This document shows, in pieces, positions 41,034-49,417 of a DNA stretch of 64,000 nucleotides (position 1 is its first letter; each line of letters starts with the position of its first letter). Where the stretch lies: positions 1 to 64,000 of the forward strand of contig CAZVJY010000005.1 of NCBI GenBank assembly GCA_964626685.1, read 5' to 3'. The notes beneath the pieces were generated by a model. The model did not search any database and was not told where the DNA came from. It was given only the letters and a program-made list of their open reading frames with translations. Both the position numbers and the translations under genes were made by a program. Source of the DNA: RGEC01 sp964626685 (GTDB lineage Bacteria > Bacteroidota > Bacteroidia > NS11-12g > UBA955).

Positions 41034-42434
41034 ATGGCAAAAAAAGAGACATCCACCTTCAGGGAACACCTGGCAAACGTTGATAAACGGGGAAATCGCA
41101 TATGGCTGTTTCCCAAAATCATTGCAGGCCGATTTTATAAATGGCGCACCCGCATTTCGTGGGTGCTGCTGTTTTTTCTCTTCACCAGCCCTTGGTACCG
41201 CGTAAATGGACACCCGCTTTTTCTTTTTGATGTTTTGGAAAGAAAGTTTATTTTGTTTGGAATTCCTTTTTGGCCACAAGATCTCTACCTCATTGCCCTT
41301 GGACTCATTACCTTTATAGTTTTCATTATTGCATTTACAGCTGTTTTTGGCAGGTTTTTTTGTGGATGGCTGTGTCCTCAGACGATCTTTATGGAGATGG
41401 TTTTCAGAAAAATTGAAAACTGGATTGAAGGCTCGCCTTCACAGCAGCAAAAACTCAAAAATCAACCGTGGAACACAGAAAAAATTATCAAAATAGGAAC
41501 CAAGAACACTATTTTTTGGTTGTTGTCATTTCTTATTGCCAACACCTTTTTAGCCTATATCATTGGCACTGACAAACTCATGCCGATTGTGACCGAAGGC
41601 CCAAACAAGCACATTGCAGGGCTGGTAAGCATGGTAGCGTTTACCACTGTTTTTTACCTGGTGTTTTCCCGAATTCGTGAACTGGTGTGCATAATGATTT
41701 GCCCATACGGCAGGCTTCAGGGAGTATTGCTGGATAAAAATAGCGTGGTGGTAGCCTATGACCACTTTAGGGGAGAGCCTCGGGGAAAATTGCTAAAAAC
41801 ACAACAAAAAATAGAAAATCGTGGCGACTGTATTGATTGTGGACTTTGTGTTGATGTCTGTCCCACAGCCATCGATGTCAGAAATGGAACCCAGATGGAA
41901 TGCATACATTGCACAGCCTGTATTGATGCCTGTGACAGTGTTATGGACAAAATCAGCAAACCCCGCGGATTAATCAGATATAGCAGCGAAGAAACACTCA
42001 ACACTGGAAAGCAAAAATTCTGGACGCCCAGGGTGCGGGCCTATGCCGGACTGTGGACAATACTGTTTTCAACGTTTGTCTTGATGATAGCATATCGAAA
42101 AGATTTACAGGCCAGCATTTTTCGTGTCACAGGAAGTACCTACAGCGTAGCTGCCAACGGAGATGTTACCAATTTATATGACATTAAACTGGTTAATAAA
42201 ACCTTTTATCGCATTCAAATGCAATTAAAGCCGATTTCCGTAAAATTTGAAGTAAAACTGCTAGGAGATACCCTTTGGGTAGACCCTGGTCATGTGCGCA
42301 ACATTCCTCTAATGATCAGGATGAAAAAGAATGATATACATAACAACACGATGCCCGTTACGCTGGAGGTTTATGGAAATGGAAAACGCATGAACATCTT
42401 AAAAGAAAAGTTTCTGGCGCCGATTTATCAATAA
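41034..42434 (+). CDS. ccoG: cbb3 oxidase accessory protein CcoG (polyferredoxin)
   Basis: Membrane iron-sulfur protein that acts as a cupric reductase in assembly of cbb3 oxidase. Four to five TM helices are mixed with Cys motifs: GRFFCGWLCPQTIFMEM, CIMICPYGRLQG, then two ferredoxin clusters CIDCGLCVDVCP and CIHCTACIDACD. A C-terminal immunoglobulin-like domain follows the last helix (about 365-466). Its 466 residues fit the family. It starts 21 nt after ccoP. No fixH/ccoH gene follows; only 28 nt separate ccoG from the SafE-like gene. Confidence 0.93.
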   Translation: MAKKETSTFREHLANVDKRGNRIWLFPKIIAGRFYKWRTRISWVLLFFLFTSPWYRVNGHPLFLFDVLERKFILFGIPFWPQDLYLIALGLITFIVFIIAFTAVFGRFFCGWLCPQTIFMEMVFRKIENWIEGSPSQQQKLKNQPWNTEKIIKIGTKNTIFWLLSFLIANTFLAYIIGTDKLMPIVTEGPNKHIAGLVSMVAFTTVFYLVFSRIRELVCIMICPYGRLQGVLLDKNSVVVAYDHFRGEPRGKLLKTQQKIENRGDCIDCGLCVDVCPTAIDVRNGTQMECIHCTACIDACDSVMDKISKPRGLIRYSSEETLNTGKQKFWTPRVRAYAGLWTILFSTFVLMIAYRKDLQASIFRVTGSTYSVAANGDVTNLYDIKLVNKTFYRIQMQLKPISVKFEVKLLGDTLWVDPGHVRNIPLMIRMKKNDIHNNTMPVTLEVYGNGKRMNILKEKFLAPIYQ

Positions 42435-42462
42435 TGTTTCCTACTAAATACTACTGATTAGT

Positions 42463-43194
42463 ATGACAGAAATGGGATTATATCTGACTGCGGTTTTGCT
42501 GGGACTTACCGGCAGCCTGCACTGTGCAGCTATGTGTGGCCCCATTTACTGGGCAGTAAGTGGTTTTTACGATAAACCAAAAGATTTTATCACACCGCTG
42601 GTGCGGCAGTTGCTGGGAAAAACAGTCGGGTACGTGATGCTTGGAGTGTTGTTCGGTATAGCCGGAAAGGGTCTGTCCATGCTTTTTTTTCAAAATACCC
42701 TGATGATTGTCTCCGGTACCTTGCTGATGGTAGTAGGATTAAACGGGCTATTTAAATTCAAGGGATTTTCGGCAATCGAACACACTGTTAACAGGGGTAT
42801 GGGACGTTTGATATCACAAAAAGGCAAAGGTGCTTTTTTGTTGGGTTTTTTAAATGGCTTTTTACCCTGTGGACTGGTATATGCCGCAGGAATAGGAGCA
42901 ATGGCCAGTGGAAGTCCGGAAACAGGAGCGGTTTATATGGTTTTGTTTGGAGTGGGTACGGCTCCCGTGCTGATTTTCAGTGCATTTTCCCGCTGGTTGC
43001 TGCCATTGAGAAAAAAGGCTACCAATTTGGCTTGGAAACAAATTCCGGTCATGATTATTGGATTGTTATTTCTATTGAAAGGTGTGGGTTTTGGAATTCC
43101 CTACCTGAGCCCGGATTTGAAAAGCCCGTCTGCCCAAAAAAATTGTTGTGCCCCAAAAGTGCAGGGAAAGCCGAGTGACGTCTCAAGTCCGTAA
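42463..43194 (+). CDS. SafE/TauE-like (DsbD-type) membrane protein of the cco locus
   Basis: 243 residues with about six TM helices. LTGSLHCAAMCGPIYWAVSGF at 14-34 holds two Cys in the first helix, and GFLNGFLPCGLVYAA holds a third in a helix. Such proteins (sulfite exporter TauE/SafE family, UreH/DsbD-like) close cbb3 operons in Bacteroidota and are thought to move copper or reducing equivalents for oxidase assembly; the exact role is not proven. The C-terminus has a CC pair (KNCCAP). It occupies the place where fixH would normally come first. Confidence 0.8.
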   Translation: MTEMGLYLTAVLLGLTGSLHCAAMCGPIYWAVSGFYDKPKDFITPLVRQLLGKTVGYVMLGVLFGIAGKGLSMLFFQNTLMIVSGTLLMVVGLNGLFKFKGFSAIEHTVNRGMGRLISQKGKGAFLLGFLNGFLPCGLVYAAGIGAMASGSPETGAVYMVLFGVGTAPVLIFSAFSRWLLPLRKKATNLAWKQIPVMIIGLLFLLKGVGFGIPYLSPDLKSPSAQKNCCAPKVQGKPSDVSSP

Positions 43195-43199
43195 CTTTG
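43192..43199 (+). promoter_or_regulatory. -7 promoter box 4 nt before rbfA
   Basis: TAACTTTG, an exact TAnnTTTG match overlapping the stop of the SafE-like gene; spacer CATT leads to ATG at 43204. Confidence 0.65.
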
Positions 43200-43203
43200 C
43201 ATT

Positions 43204-43548
43204 ATGGGACTCAGACAGGAAAAATTTGCAAGACAACTCCAGAAAGACCTGGGGGATACCTTTCTTCAGCATAAAGAGTGGGTAGCGGGACAGTTTGTTA
43301 CCATTTCCGCGGTTACCGTAAGTCCCGATTTGTCCTCAGCCAAGGTTTACCTGAGTCTTTTTAATACGCCTCAGAAAGCCAAGGTCCTGGAAGCTATTGA
43401 GCTTTACGCCCGAGAGATACGCATGGAAATAGCCAAAAAAGTGAAGAATCAGGTGAAAAAAGTACCTGAACTCCGATTTTATGAGGATGAAACCCAAGAA
43501 TACGCTGCAAAGATTGACAAACTCCTCGATTCGATAAAGAAAAGCTAA
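43204..43548 (+). CDS. rbfA: Ribosome-binding factor A
   Basis: Assists maturation of the 30S subunit by binding near the 5' helix of 16S rRNA. The KH-like fold is recognisable by FARQLQKDLGDTFLQ, ISAVTVSPDLSSAKVYLSLF and RMEIAKKVKNQVKKVPELRFYEDETQEYAAKIDKLL. Its 114 residues are typical. A promoter box ends 4 nt before the ATG, so it is a new transcript separate from the cco operon. The LolC/E-type gene follows after 9 nt. Confidence 0.92.
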   Translation: MGLRQEKFARQLQKDLGDTFLQHKEWVAGQFVTISAVTVSPDLSSAKVYLSLFNTPQKAKVLEAIELYAREIRMEIAKKVKNQVKKVPELRFYEDETQEYAAKIDKLLDSIKKS

Positions 43549-43557
43549 ACCCCTGCG

Positions 43558-44748
43558 GTGAACGTATCTCGGTTTATAGCGCGGCGCTACTTTTTTTCCG
43601 GAAAAAACACATCCGCAGTCAACATCATTTCCGGCATTTCTGTGCTGGGTTATGCCGTAGGTTCCTTTGCCTTGCTGGTTTTACTCAGCGCCCTAAACGG
43701 GTTTGAGCGGATAATTTTCAAAACCTATGAAAACTATTATCCTGACCTAAAAATTCAGCCCGCTTCCGGTAAGGTTTTTCAGTTGGATCCAAAGAAAATA
43801 CAAGCCATTTCGGAACTTAGCGGAATTGAAAAAACGGCCCTTGTGCTGGAAGAAAATGCCATTGTGCAATATGGCGACAACCAGGTGGTGGCAACGGTAA
43901 AAGGCGTAGATAAAACATGGCCGTCAGTGGTTAAAACCGATTCTTTATTAATTGCCGGAACACCGGTTTTTGAAAACAACAGAGATGCATCTTTTGCCTG
44001 GCTTGCCGAGGGCCTGGTATATAAACTGGCTATTAACAACAACAATGCAGTTACCGTTATGGCACCCCGCAGGGAAAGTGTAGGCGTAGCACAAATGGAA
44101 ATGAATGAGGATTACATAGGTGTTTCTGCAGTAATTCGGGCAGGCGAAGAACAGGATGACAAGTTGCTGCTGGTTCCGCTGAAATGGGCACAGGCTTTGT
44201 TTGAAAGGGAGGGCGAGGCAAGTGCGCTTGAGATCAAAACCAGACAGGGTGCCGATCAGGATCGGATAAAACAAGAGATTCAGCGTCTGGCAGGTCCCGA
44301 AATGACCGTGCTGGACCGATATGAACAAAACCGTGCGGTGTATAAAATGTTTAACACAGAAAAATGGGTTTCATTCTCCCTGATGGCGTTTGTATTGTTG
44401 CTCATCAGCTTCAACCTTTTGGGTTCTTTGAGTATGCTGGTGCTTGAAAAAAAGAATGATATAAAATTGCTCAGCTATGTAGGTATGCGCCTGAAAAGTA
44501 TACGGGCTGTGTTTTTCAGGGAAGGCCTGATGGTGGCCATGGCGGGTACACTGGCCGGTTTGTGCATGGGTGCTTTGCTTGTGGTGGCGCAGCAAAAATT
44601 TGGACTCATTACCACACAAAGCAGCATAGCGGCCGTTTATCCTGTAGCCTTAAAAGCAACGGATTTCCTCTTTATTACCGCTCTTTGCGGATTATTGGGG
44701 ATAAGCAGTGCAATATATCCGGCGCTAAAATCTGTTCAATCCGTGTAA
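43558..44748 (+). CDS. LolC/LolE-family ABC transporter permease (FtsX-like)
   Basis: 396 residues with the topology of lipoprotein-releasing permeases: TM helix near 22-45 (SAVNIISGISVLGYAVGSFALLVLL), a large periplasmic domain (about 50-265), then three TM helices in the last 130 residues (FSLMAFVLLLISFNLLGSLSMLVLEK..., EGLMVAMAGTLAGLCMGAL, TDFLFITALCGLLG). The N-terminal SGKNTSAVNIIS matches LolC/E. It should move lipoproteins from the inner membrane with a LolD-type ATPase (none is in the window). The start is GTG at 43558. It is co-transcribed with rbfA. Confidence 0.85.
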   Translation: MNVSRFIARRYFFSGKNTSAVNIISGISVLGYAVGSFALLVLLSALNGFERIIFKTYENYYPDLKIQPASGKVFQLDPKKIQAISELSGIEKTALVLEENAIVQYGDNQVVATVKGVDKTWPSVVKTDSLLIAGTPVFENNRDASFAWLAEGLVYKLAINNNNAVTVMAPRRESVGVAQMEMNEDYIGVSAVIRAGEEQDDKLLLVPLKWAQALFEREGEASALEIKTRQGADQDRIKQEIQRLAGPEMTVLDRYEQNRAVYKMFNTEKWVSFSLMAFVLLLISFNLLGSLSMLVLEKKNDIKLLSYVGMRLKSIRAVFFREGLMVAMAGTLAGLCMGALLVVAQQKFGLITTQSSIAAVYPVALKATDFLFITALCGLLGISSAIYPALKSVQSV

Positions 44749-44753
44749 ATTTG
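44746..44753 (+). promoter_or_regulatory. -7 promoter box for the L,D-transpeptidase gene
   Basis: TAAATTTG, an exact TAnnTTTG match overlapping the previous stop codon, 8 nt before ATG at 44762. Confidence 0.55.
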
Positions 44754-44761
44754 CATACAAC

Positions 44762-45556
44762 ATGCGCAAATCAATCTTTGTAACAGGCCTTATGGTGATT
44801 CTTGCCGCTGCAAGCCTGCAGGCACAGTCCGTTGCCGAACAGCAGTTAAATTTTGAGAGGGTGCGGGTTGCCAAAGCAAGAACAGAGGCAAGAATTCGCA
44901 AAATGTTCCGCGACAGCGGTCTTTCAGAAACCCCAAAATATATTTACTGGCGCGCCTTCAAAATGGAAGATCAGCTGGAACTTTGGGCAACAGACAGCAG
45001 CAGCAGAAACTATAAAAAAATCAAAACCTACTCCATCTGCCAAAGTAGTGGCGATCTGGGTCCAAAAAGAAGATTTGGTGACCTGCAGGTTCCCGAAGGA
45101 TTATACTACATTGAAAAATTCAATCCCCACAGCAACTACCGCCTCAGCATGAAAGTGGCTTACCCCAATGAAAGCGATTTGGTATTTGCAGATAAGAATA
45201 ATCCCGGAAACGAGATTTACATCCACGGCGGTTGCGCCAGTGTGGGTTGTTTGCCCATGACAGACAGCCTGATTGATGAAATTTACTGGGTAACCATTCT
45301 ATCCCAAAACTATCAGGGCTCAAAAGCCAAAATTCCCATTGATATATTTCCTTGCAACTTTAACAAAAAAAACTGGGCCCATCTGAAGACCACCTATGGC
45401 CATAAGCCGCAGCTGATCAAGTTCTGGGAAAATCTGGAAGAAGCCTATGCGTTTTTCAGGGATAGAAAAATAGCACCCGGATATTGGGTAGATCAGCAGG
45501 GAAAATACAACATTGTATTTCCCCAAAATTATCACATCAACGATCCGAACCATTAA
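44762..45556 (+). CDS. L,D-transpeptidase (YkuD domain, YafK-like)
   Basis: A signal peptide (about 1-20, ending LQAQ) exports this 264-residue protein to the periplasm. The YkuD catalytic motif is complete: IYIHGGCASVGCLPM with His155 and nucleophile Cys163. The subgroup with VPEGLYYIEKFNPHSNYRLSMKVAYPN before it is the YafK/DpaA type, which in E. coli cuts the link between murein and lipoprotein instead of forming 3-3 crosslinks. Either activity is possible here. It has its own promoter box and leads into pth after 9 nt. Confidence 0.87.
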   Translation: MRKSIFVTGLMVILAAASLQAQSVAEQQLNFERVRVAKARTEARIRKMFRDSGLSETPKYIYWRAFKMEDQLELWATDSSSRNYKKIKTYSICQSSGDLGPKRRFGDLQVPEGLYYIEKFNPHSNYRLSMKVAYPNESDLVFADKNNPGNEIYIHGGCASVGCLPMTDSLIDEIYWVTILSQNYQGSKAKIPIDIFPCNFNKKNWAHLKTTYGHKPQLIKFWENLEEAYAFFRDRKIAPGYWVDQQGKYNIVFPQNYHINDPNH

Positions 45557-45565
45557 GCAGGCTGC

Positions 45566-46132
45566 ATGAAATTTCTTGTGGTTGGTCTGGGAAATCCGGG
45601 AGAGGAATATCAGCATACCCGCCACAATATTGGCTTCGATGTGCTGGATGAATTTGCAGCGAGACAAAACGCATCGTGGACGCTGGAACGGCATGGCTGG
45701 ATAGCCAGAACTTCTGCCAGAGGCAGAACCATCATTCTGCTAAAACCAAACACATACATGAACCTCAGTGGTAAAGCCGTTTCATACTGGATGCAGGCTG
45801 AAAAAATGCCGTTGTCGCAGGTACTGGTGTTGCTAGATGACCTTGCTCTGCCTCCGGGCAAGCTTCGCCTTCGCCTGAATGGCAGTGACGGCGGACACAA
45901 CGGATTAAAAAGCATTAATGAAACCCTTGGCACTTCGCAGTATGCCAGGCTGCGCTTCGGAATAGGCAATGACTTTCCTAAGGGCCGACAGTCAGAGTTT
46001 GTGCTGGGAAAATGGCACCCTGAAGAGCAGGATACCATTAAAGCCGCCACCATCAAAGCCGCCGATGCATTACTTTTGTATACTACGCAGCCGCAAAATA
46101 TTGCTATGTCACGCATCAATGCCGCCGGATAA
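45566..46132 (+). CDS. pth: Peptidyl-tRNA hydrolase
   Basis: Recycles tRNA from peptidyl-tRNA that drops off ribosomes. Signature elements: FLVVGLGNPGEEYQHTRHNIGFDVLDE at 3-29 with catalytic His20, LLKPNTYMNLSGKAV with the conserved Asn, LVLLDDLALPPGKLRLRLNGSDGGHNGLKSI, and RLRFGIG. The 188-residue length is normal. It follows the L,D-transpeptidase by 9 nt and shares one base with comB, so it sits in one transcription unit. Confidence 0.95.
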   Translation: MKFLVVGLGNPGEEYQHTRHNIGFDVLDEFAARQNASWTLERHGWIARTSARGRTIILLKPNTYMNLSGKAVSYWMQAEKMPLSQVLVLLDDLALPPGKLRLRLNGSDGGHNGLKSINETLGTSQYARLRFGIGNDFPKGRQSEFVLGKWHPEEQDTIKAATIKAADALLLYTTQPQNIAMSRINAAG

Positions 46133-46851
46133 TGCCAAGTATTGAAACCATACTCAGCCCCGCCCTGTTTCACCTCTACGAGAAGGAACTGGAGCAGAAA
46201 AACGTGGTGGTCATTGATATTCTAAGGGCTACCACTACCATTTGCGTTGCGTTTGCGAACGGAGCCAGGGAAATTTTGCCGGTTGCCAAACCCGAAGACG
46301 CAGCGTCCATGCAACAAATGGGATGGATAGCTGCTGCCGAAAGACATGGAGAAACCGTGGAAGGCTTTGACCTGGGCAATTCCCCCCAGGACTACACAGT
46401 AGCAAGGGTGTCAGGTCAAAAAATAGCATTAACCACAACCAATGGCACCCGTGCACTGCAAATGAGCAGTGCCGCCAAACATGTATGGGTAGGCTCGTTT
46501 CTCAACATTAAAATTCTTTGCGATCAATTGCGGGAAGATAACAGGGATGTGCTGCTTTTCTGTGCCGGATGGAAAGACAAGTTTAACCTTGAAGACACCG
46601 TCTTTGCCGGTGCAGTCGCAGTAATGCTGGCTGATAATTTTACTATCGTGGATGATGCAACCCTTGCGGCCATGGATCTCTTCAACAAGGCGCAGTCCGA
46701 TTTGCCCGGATACCTGCAAAAAGCCAGCCATGTAAACCGTTTCAAAAGCCTGCACATTGAGACAGACCTGGATGTTTGTCTCAAGACGGCCACACTGAAT
46801 GTGTTGCCCGAGTTCAAAAACGGAACCATACAAAACCGGCAGCATGCCTAA
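46132..46851 (+). CDS. comB: 2-Phosphosulfolactate phosphatase (ComB family)
   Basis: ComB hydrolyses 2-phosphosulfolactate in coenzyme M synthesis of methanogens, but relatives are common in bacteria that do not make coenzyme M. The family markers are VVVIDILRATTTICVAFANGA, EGFDLGNSPQ, IALTTTNGTRAL, LLFCAGWKDKFNLEDTVFAGA and a C-terminal HVNRFKSLHIETDLDVCLK. The length is 239 residues. In this host the product may feed sulfonate metabolism; that is an inference. The gene overlaps pth by one base and the DUF2461 gene by 8. Confidence 0.85.
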   Translation: MPSIETILSPALFHLYEKELEQKNVVVIDILRATTTICVAFANGAREILPVAKPEDAASMQQMGWIAAAERHGETVEGFDLGNSPQDYTVARVSGQKIALTTTNGTRALQMSSAAKHVWVGSFLNIKILCDQLREDNRDVLLFCAGWKDKFNLEDTVFAGAVAVMLADNFTIVDDATLAAMDLFNKAQSDLPGYLQKASHVNRFKSLHIETDLDVCLKTATLNVLPEFKNGTIQNRQHA

Positions 46852-47527
46852 CAACAGTTTAAAACCGGCGTTTTTTGAATTTTTTATCGAACTTTCGGCA
46901 AACAACCGAAAAGGATGGTTTGATGAAAACCGCATGCGCTATGAGCAGGATGTGAAAAAGCCGTTTGAAAATCTGGTAGAATCAATGTTAGAGGCATTTG
47001 CCAAAACAGAAAACACCATTATTTCGATTCGGCCGGGAGATTGCATATTCCGAATTAACCGAGACATCCGTTTTTCAAAAGATAAAACACCCTATAAACT
47101 GAACCGAAGCGCTGTAATCTCATCGGAAGGTAAAAAATCGCTGGGCCCCGATGGATTTTACTTTGAGGCAGGTCCTGAACAGTGTGCATACTATGCCGGG
47201 TATTATATGCCTGAAAAAGAGGCGCTTATGCAAATTCGCCGACACATTGCGCAAAATCCGGAAACCTGGGAGAAGATAACCGGTGAAAAAGCGTTCAAAA
47301 CAACCTTTGGCGCAGTATTGGGCGATAAACAAAAACGCATTTCCTCCGAGTTTACAGCCTTCAAAAACCTGCCTGCAGCGGTTTATAACACCCAGTTTTA
47401 TGTACAGCACTTGATGGAGCCTGAGGTATTCATAGAGCAGGACCCGGTAGCAGTATTGATGAACTGCTGGAAAACATCCCAAAAACTGACAAAATTTCTT
47501 TCTGACGCAACGCGTGTTCAGGATTGA
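46844..47527 (+). CDS. DUF2461 family protein
   Basis: 227 residues from the ATG at 46844 (the frame is open 15 codons further upstream, inside comB). Family markers: FFIELSANNRKGWFDENRMRYEQDVKKPF, IFRINRDIRFSKDKTPYKLNRSAVIS, GFYFEAGPEQCAYYAGYYMPEKEALMQIR. DUF2461 proteins are widespread in Bacteroidota and Proteobacteria, and no function is established. No signal peptide is seen, so it is likely cytosolic. It overlaps comB by 8 nt, so translation is likely coupled. Confidence 0.85.
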   Translation: MPNNSLKPAFFEFFIELSANNRKGWFDENRMRYEQDVKKPFENLVESMLEAFAKTENTIISIRPGDCIFRINRDIRFSKDKTPYKLNRSAVISSEGKKSLGPDGFYFEAGPEQCAYYAGYYMPEKEALMQIRRHIAQNPETWEKITGEKAFKTTFGAVLGDKQKRISSEFTAFKNLPAAVYNTQFYVQHLMEPEVFIEQDPVAVLMNCWKTSQKLTKFLSDATRVQD

Positions 47528-47554
47528 GATATATTAACGAACTTTGCAATGTCA

Positions 47555-47977
47555 ATGAACGAATCCACCACCAAAAGACCCATTCGGGTGCTGGTAGCCA
47601 AGGTAGGCCTCGACGGCCATGACCGTGGTGCCAAGGTGATTGCAGCAGCCCTAAGGGATGCCGGCATGGAGGTAATCTACACCGGCTTGAGGCAAACACC
47701 TGAAATGGTTGTGCAAGCAGCGCTTCAGGAAGACGTGGATGCTATAGGAATCAGCATACTTTCAGGAGCGCACAACACTGTTTTTCCAAAAGTTCTTGAT
47801 CTGATGAAACAGGCGGGCATGAACGATGTGTTGCTTACCGGGGGAGGAATTATTCCCGATAAAGACGCCGAAGACCTAAACAAACTGGGTGTTGCCAAGC
47901 TGTTTCCTCCAGGAACAGAAATGGCATCCATTGTGGATTACATCACCCAGTGGGTAAAACAAAACAGACCTTTTTAA
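47555..47977 (+). CDS. Stand-alone cobalamin-binding domain, methylmalonyl-CoA mutase C-terminal type
   Basis: 140 residues make only the B12-binding domain of the mutase family. The cobalamin signature is intact: VGLDGHDRGAK with the axial His, then GISILSGAHNTVFP and the LLTGGGIIP loop. The mutase substrate domain is absent from the window. Such small subunits pair with a separate large subunit (isobutyryl-CoA or methylmalonyl-CoA mutase type), or act as B12 carriers. The first in-frame ATG is at 47549, but a GAACTTTG box ends 2 nt before it, so the ATG at 47555 is preferred. Enoyl-CoA hydratase follows after 6 nt, which points to acyl-CoA metabolism. Confidence 0.85.
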   Translation: MNESTTKRPIRVLVAKVGLDGHDRGAKVIAAALRDAGMEVIYTGLRQTPEMVVQAALQEDVDAIGISILSGAHNTVFPKVLDLMKQAGMNDVLLTGGGIIPDKDAEDLNKLGVAKLFPPGTEMASIVDYITQWVKQNRPF

Positions 47978-47983
47978 CCTTTC

Positions 47984-48775
47984 ATGGAAACCATCGCTAC
48001 ATATGAGAACATCCTCACCCGTATTGAAGAAGGAGTTCTTACCATTACCCTTAACCGGGAAACCAAACTCAATGCACTTACCCTGAAAACCCTGCAGGAA
48101 ATTCGCACAGCCGTGGTGCAAGCACAGGCCGACGAAAATGTCAAGGGCATTATCCTCACAGGTTCAGGTACCAAGGCGTTTGCTGCAGGAGCAGACATCA
48201 GCGAGTTTGCCCACTTCACTGAAGACCAGGCTACGCGCATGAGTGCAGACGGACATGATGTGATGAACACCATTGAAAACAGCGAAAAGCCAATCATTGC
48301 AGCTGTGAATGGTTTTGCCCTTGGAGGAGGTTGCGAGCTGGCTATGTGCTGCCACATGCGCATAGCGTCTGAGAATGCCAAATTCGGACAGCCGGAAGTA
48401 AATCTGGGCGTGCCTCCGGGTTATGGCGGCACGCAGCGCATGATCCAGCTGGTGGGCAAGGGTAAGGCTGTAGAGTTACTGCTCACCGGCGACAGCATAG
48501 ATGCGCAAACCGCGTTGCAGCTGGGTTTGGTTAACCATGTAGTATCCTTGGATGAGTTACTGCCCAAATGCCTGGAGATTCTTGCCAAAATCAGCACCAA
48601 AAGCCCTGTTGCCGTAGGTAAAGTAATAAAGTGCGTAAATGATTTTTTCCGCCCCAACGTAAATGGTATGCAGCGGGAAATTTATGAATTTGGCGAAGCT
48701 TTTATAACAGAAGACTTCAAGGAAGGAACCGACGCATTCCTTAACAAAAGAAAACCCAATTTTCCCGGCAAATAA
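47984..48775 (+). CDS. Enoyl-CoA hydratase/isomerase family protein
   Basis: Crotonase fold, 263 residues. The oxyanion hole regions are LNRETKLNALTLKTL with AFAAGADISEF and the GFALGGGCELAMCCHMRIAS strand, and both glutamates are present (GGGCELAM and GQPEVNLGVPPGYGG). It should hydrate trans-2-enoyl-CoA in fatty-acid or amino-acid breakdown. It is co-transcribed with the B12-binding protein (6-nt spacing), as in branched-chain or propionate pathways. The substrate chain length cannot be read from sequence. Confidence 0.87.
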   Translation: METIATYENILTRIEEGVLTITLNRETKLNALTLKTLQEIRTAVVQAQADENVKGIILTGSGTKAFAAGADISEFAHFTEDQATRMSADGHDVMNTIENSEKPIIAAVNGFALGGGCELAMCCHMRIASENAKFGQPEVNLGVPPGYGGTQRMIQLVGKGKAVELLLTGDSIDAQTALQLGLVNHVVSLDELLPKCLEILAKISTKSPVAVGKVIKCVNDFFRPNVNGMQREIYEFGEAFITEDFKEGTDAFLNKRKPNFPGK

Positions 48776-48780
48776 TTTTG
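48773..48780 (+). promoter_or_regulatory. -7 promoter box for the 48.8-kb lipoprotein gene
   Basis: TAATTTTG, an exact TAnnTTTG match overlapping the previous stop codon, 50 nt before ATG at 48831. Confidence 0.45.
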
Positions 48781-48830
48781 GGTAAAACATCTAACAGTAT
48801 TTAATAAACAAACACCAATATAAATACAAT

Positions 48831-49370
48831 ATGAAACACATCACCAAAGTATTTTTTCTCAGCGCTATGGCGCTCATGATGGCAGCTTCCTGCAAAAAAG
48901 ATGAAGACAAAAAGACCGACACGCCTTCAGCCAACGTCGGCCTTACCAGCTGCAGTGTTAACGGAAAAGCATGGACCAGCGGAAAAACTGGTACTACTAT
49001 TGGCCTTGACAGTATGCCCGGTTGTGAAGCATATCTCAATGGTGACACTATGGTCTTTATTTCAACAAACTTTTCTGACACTTCTGTTGTGCTTGCACAG
49101 CTGGTGCTGAAACAAGCCAGGGTTGGAACCTACTCCGGAACTACATCCACCGAAGGAGGCATGTTCTACCTGCCTAAGTTTGATGAAACCAGCCTTTTTC
49201 AGGCATTTTTGATGTACACCACTTCTTACAACTTTACCATCAGCAGCTGGGATAGCTCAAAGAAGAAGTTCTCAGGCACATTTAACTTCAATATGGTACC
49301 TAACATCGGAGGTGCAGGCTTCAATGTTACCAACGGTAAATTTGAAGAAGTTAACTACGTTATTGAATAA
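48831..49370 (+). CDS. Small lipoprotein, DUF6252-like
   Basis: The signal ends MMAASC, giving lipidated Cys21, followed by a charged Asp/Lys linker (KKDEDKKTDTPS). The 150-residue mature domain is beta-rich: SCSVNGKAWTSGK, MVFISTNFSDTSVVLAQLVLK, TYNFTI-type strands, KFSGTFNFNMV. It matches small Bacteroidota lipoproteins of the DUF6252 kind; no function is known. A bidirectional terminator follows 20 nt after the stop. Confidence 0.7.
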   Translation: MKHITKVFFLSAMALMMAASCKKDEDKKTDTPSANVGLTSCSVNGKAWTSGKTGTTIGLDSMPGCEAYLNGDTMVFISTNFSDTSVVLAQLVLKQARVGTYSGTTSTEGGMFYLPKFDETSLFQAFLMYTTSYNFTISSWDSSKKKFSGTFNFNMVPNIGGAGFNVTNGKFEEVNYVIE

Positions 49371-49389
49371 AGACAATCTGAATGTTTGT

Positions 49390-49417
49390 AAAAAACCCGC
49401 ATACAGCGGGTTTTTTT
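49390..49417. terminator. Bidirectional terminator between convergent lipoprotein gene and coaE
   Basis: AAAAAACCCGC (49390-49400) pairs with GCGGGTTTTTT (49406-49416) around a 5-nt loop, with A run and T run on the two sides, so it can stop both converging transcripts. Confidence 0.85.
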
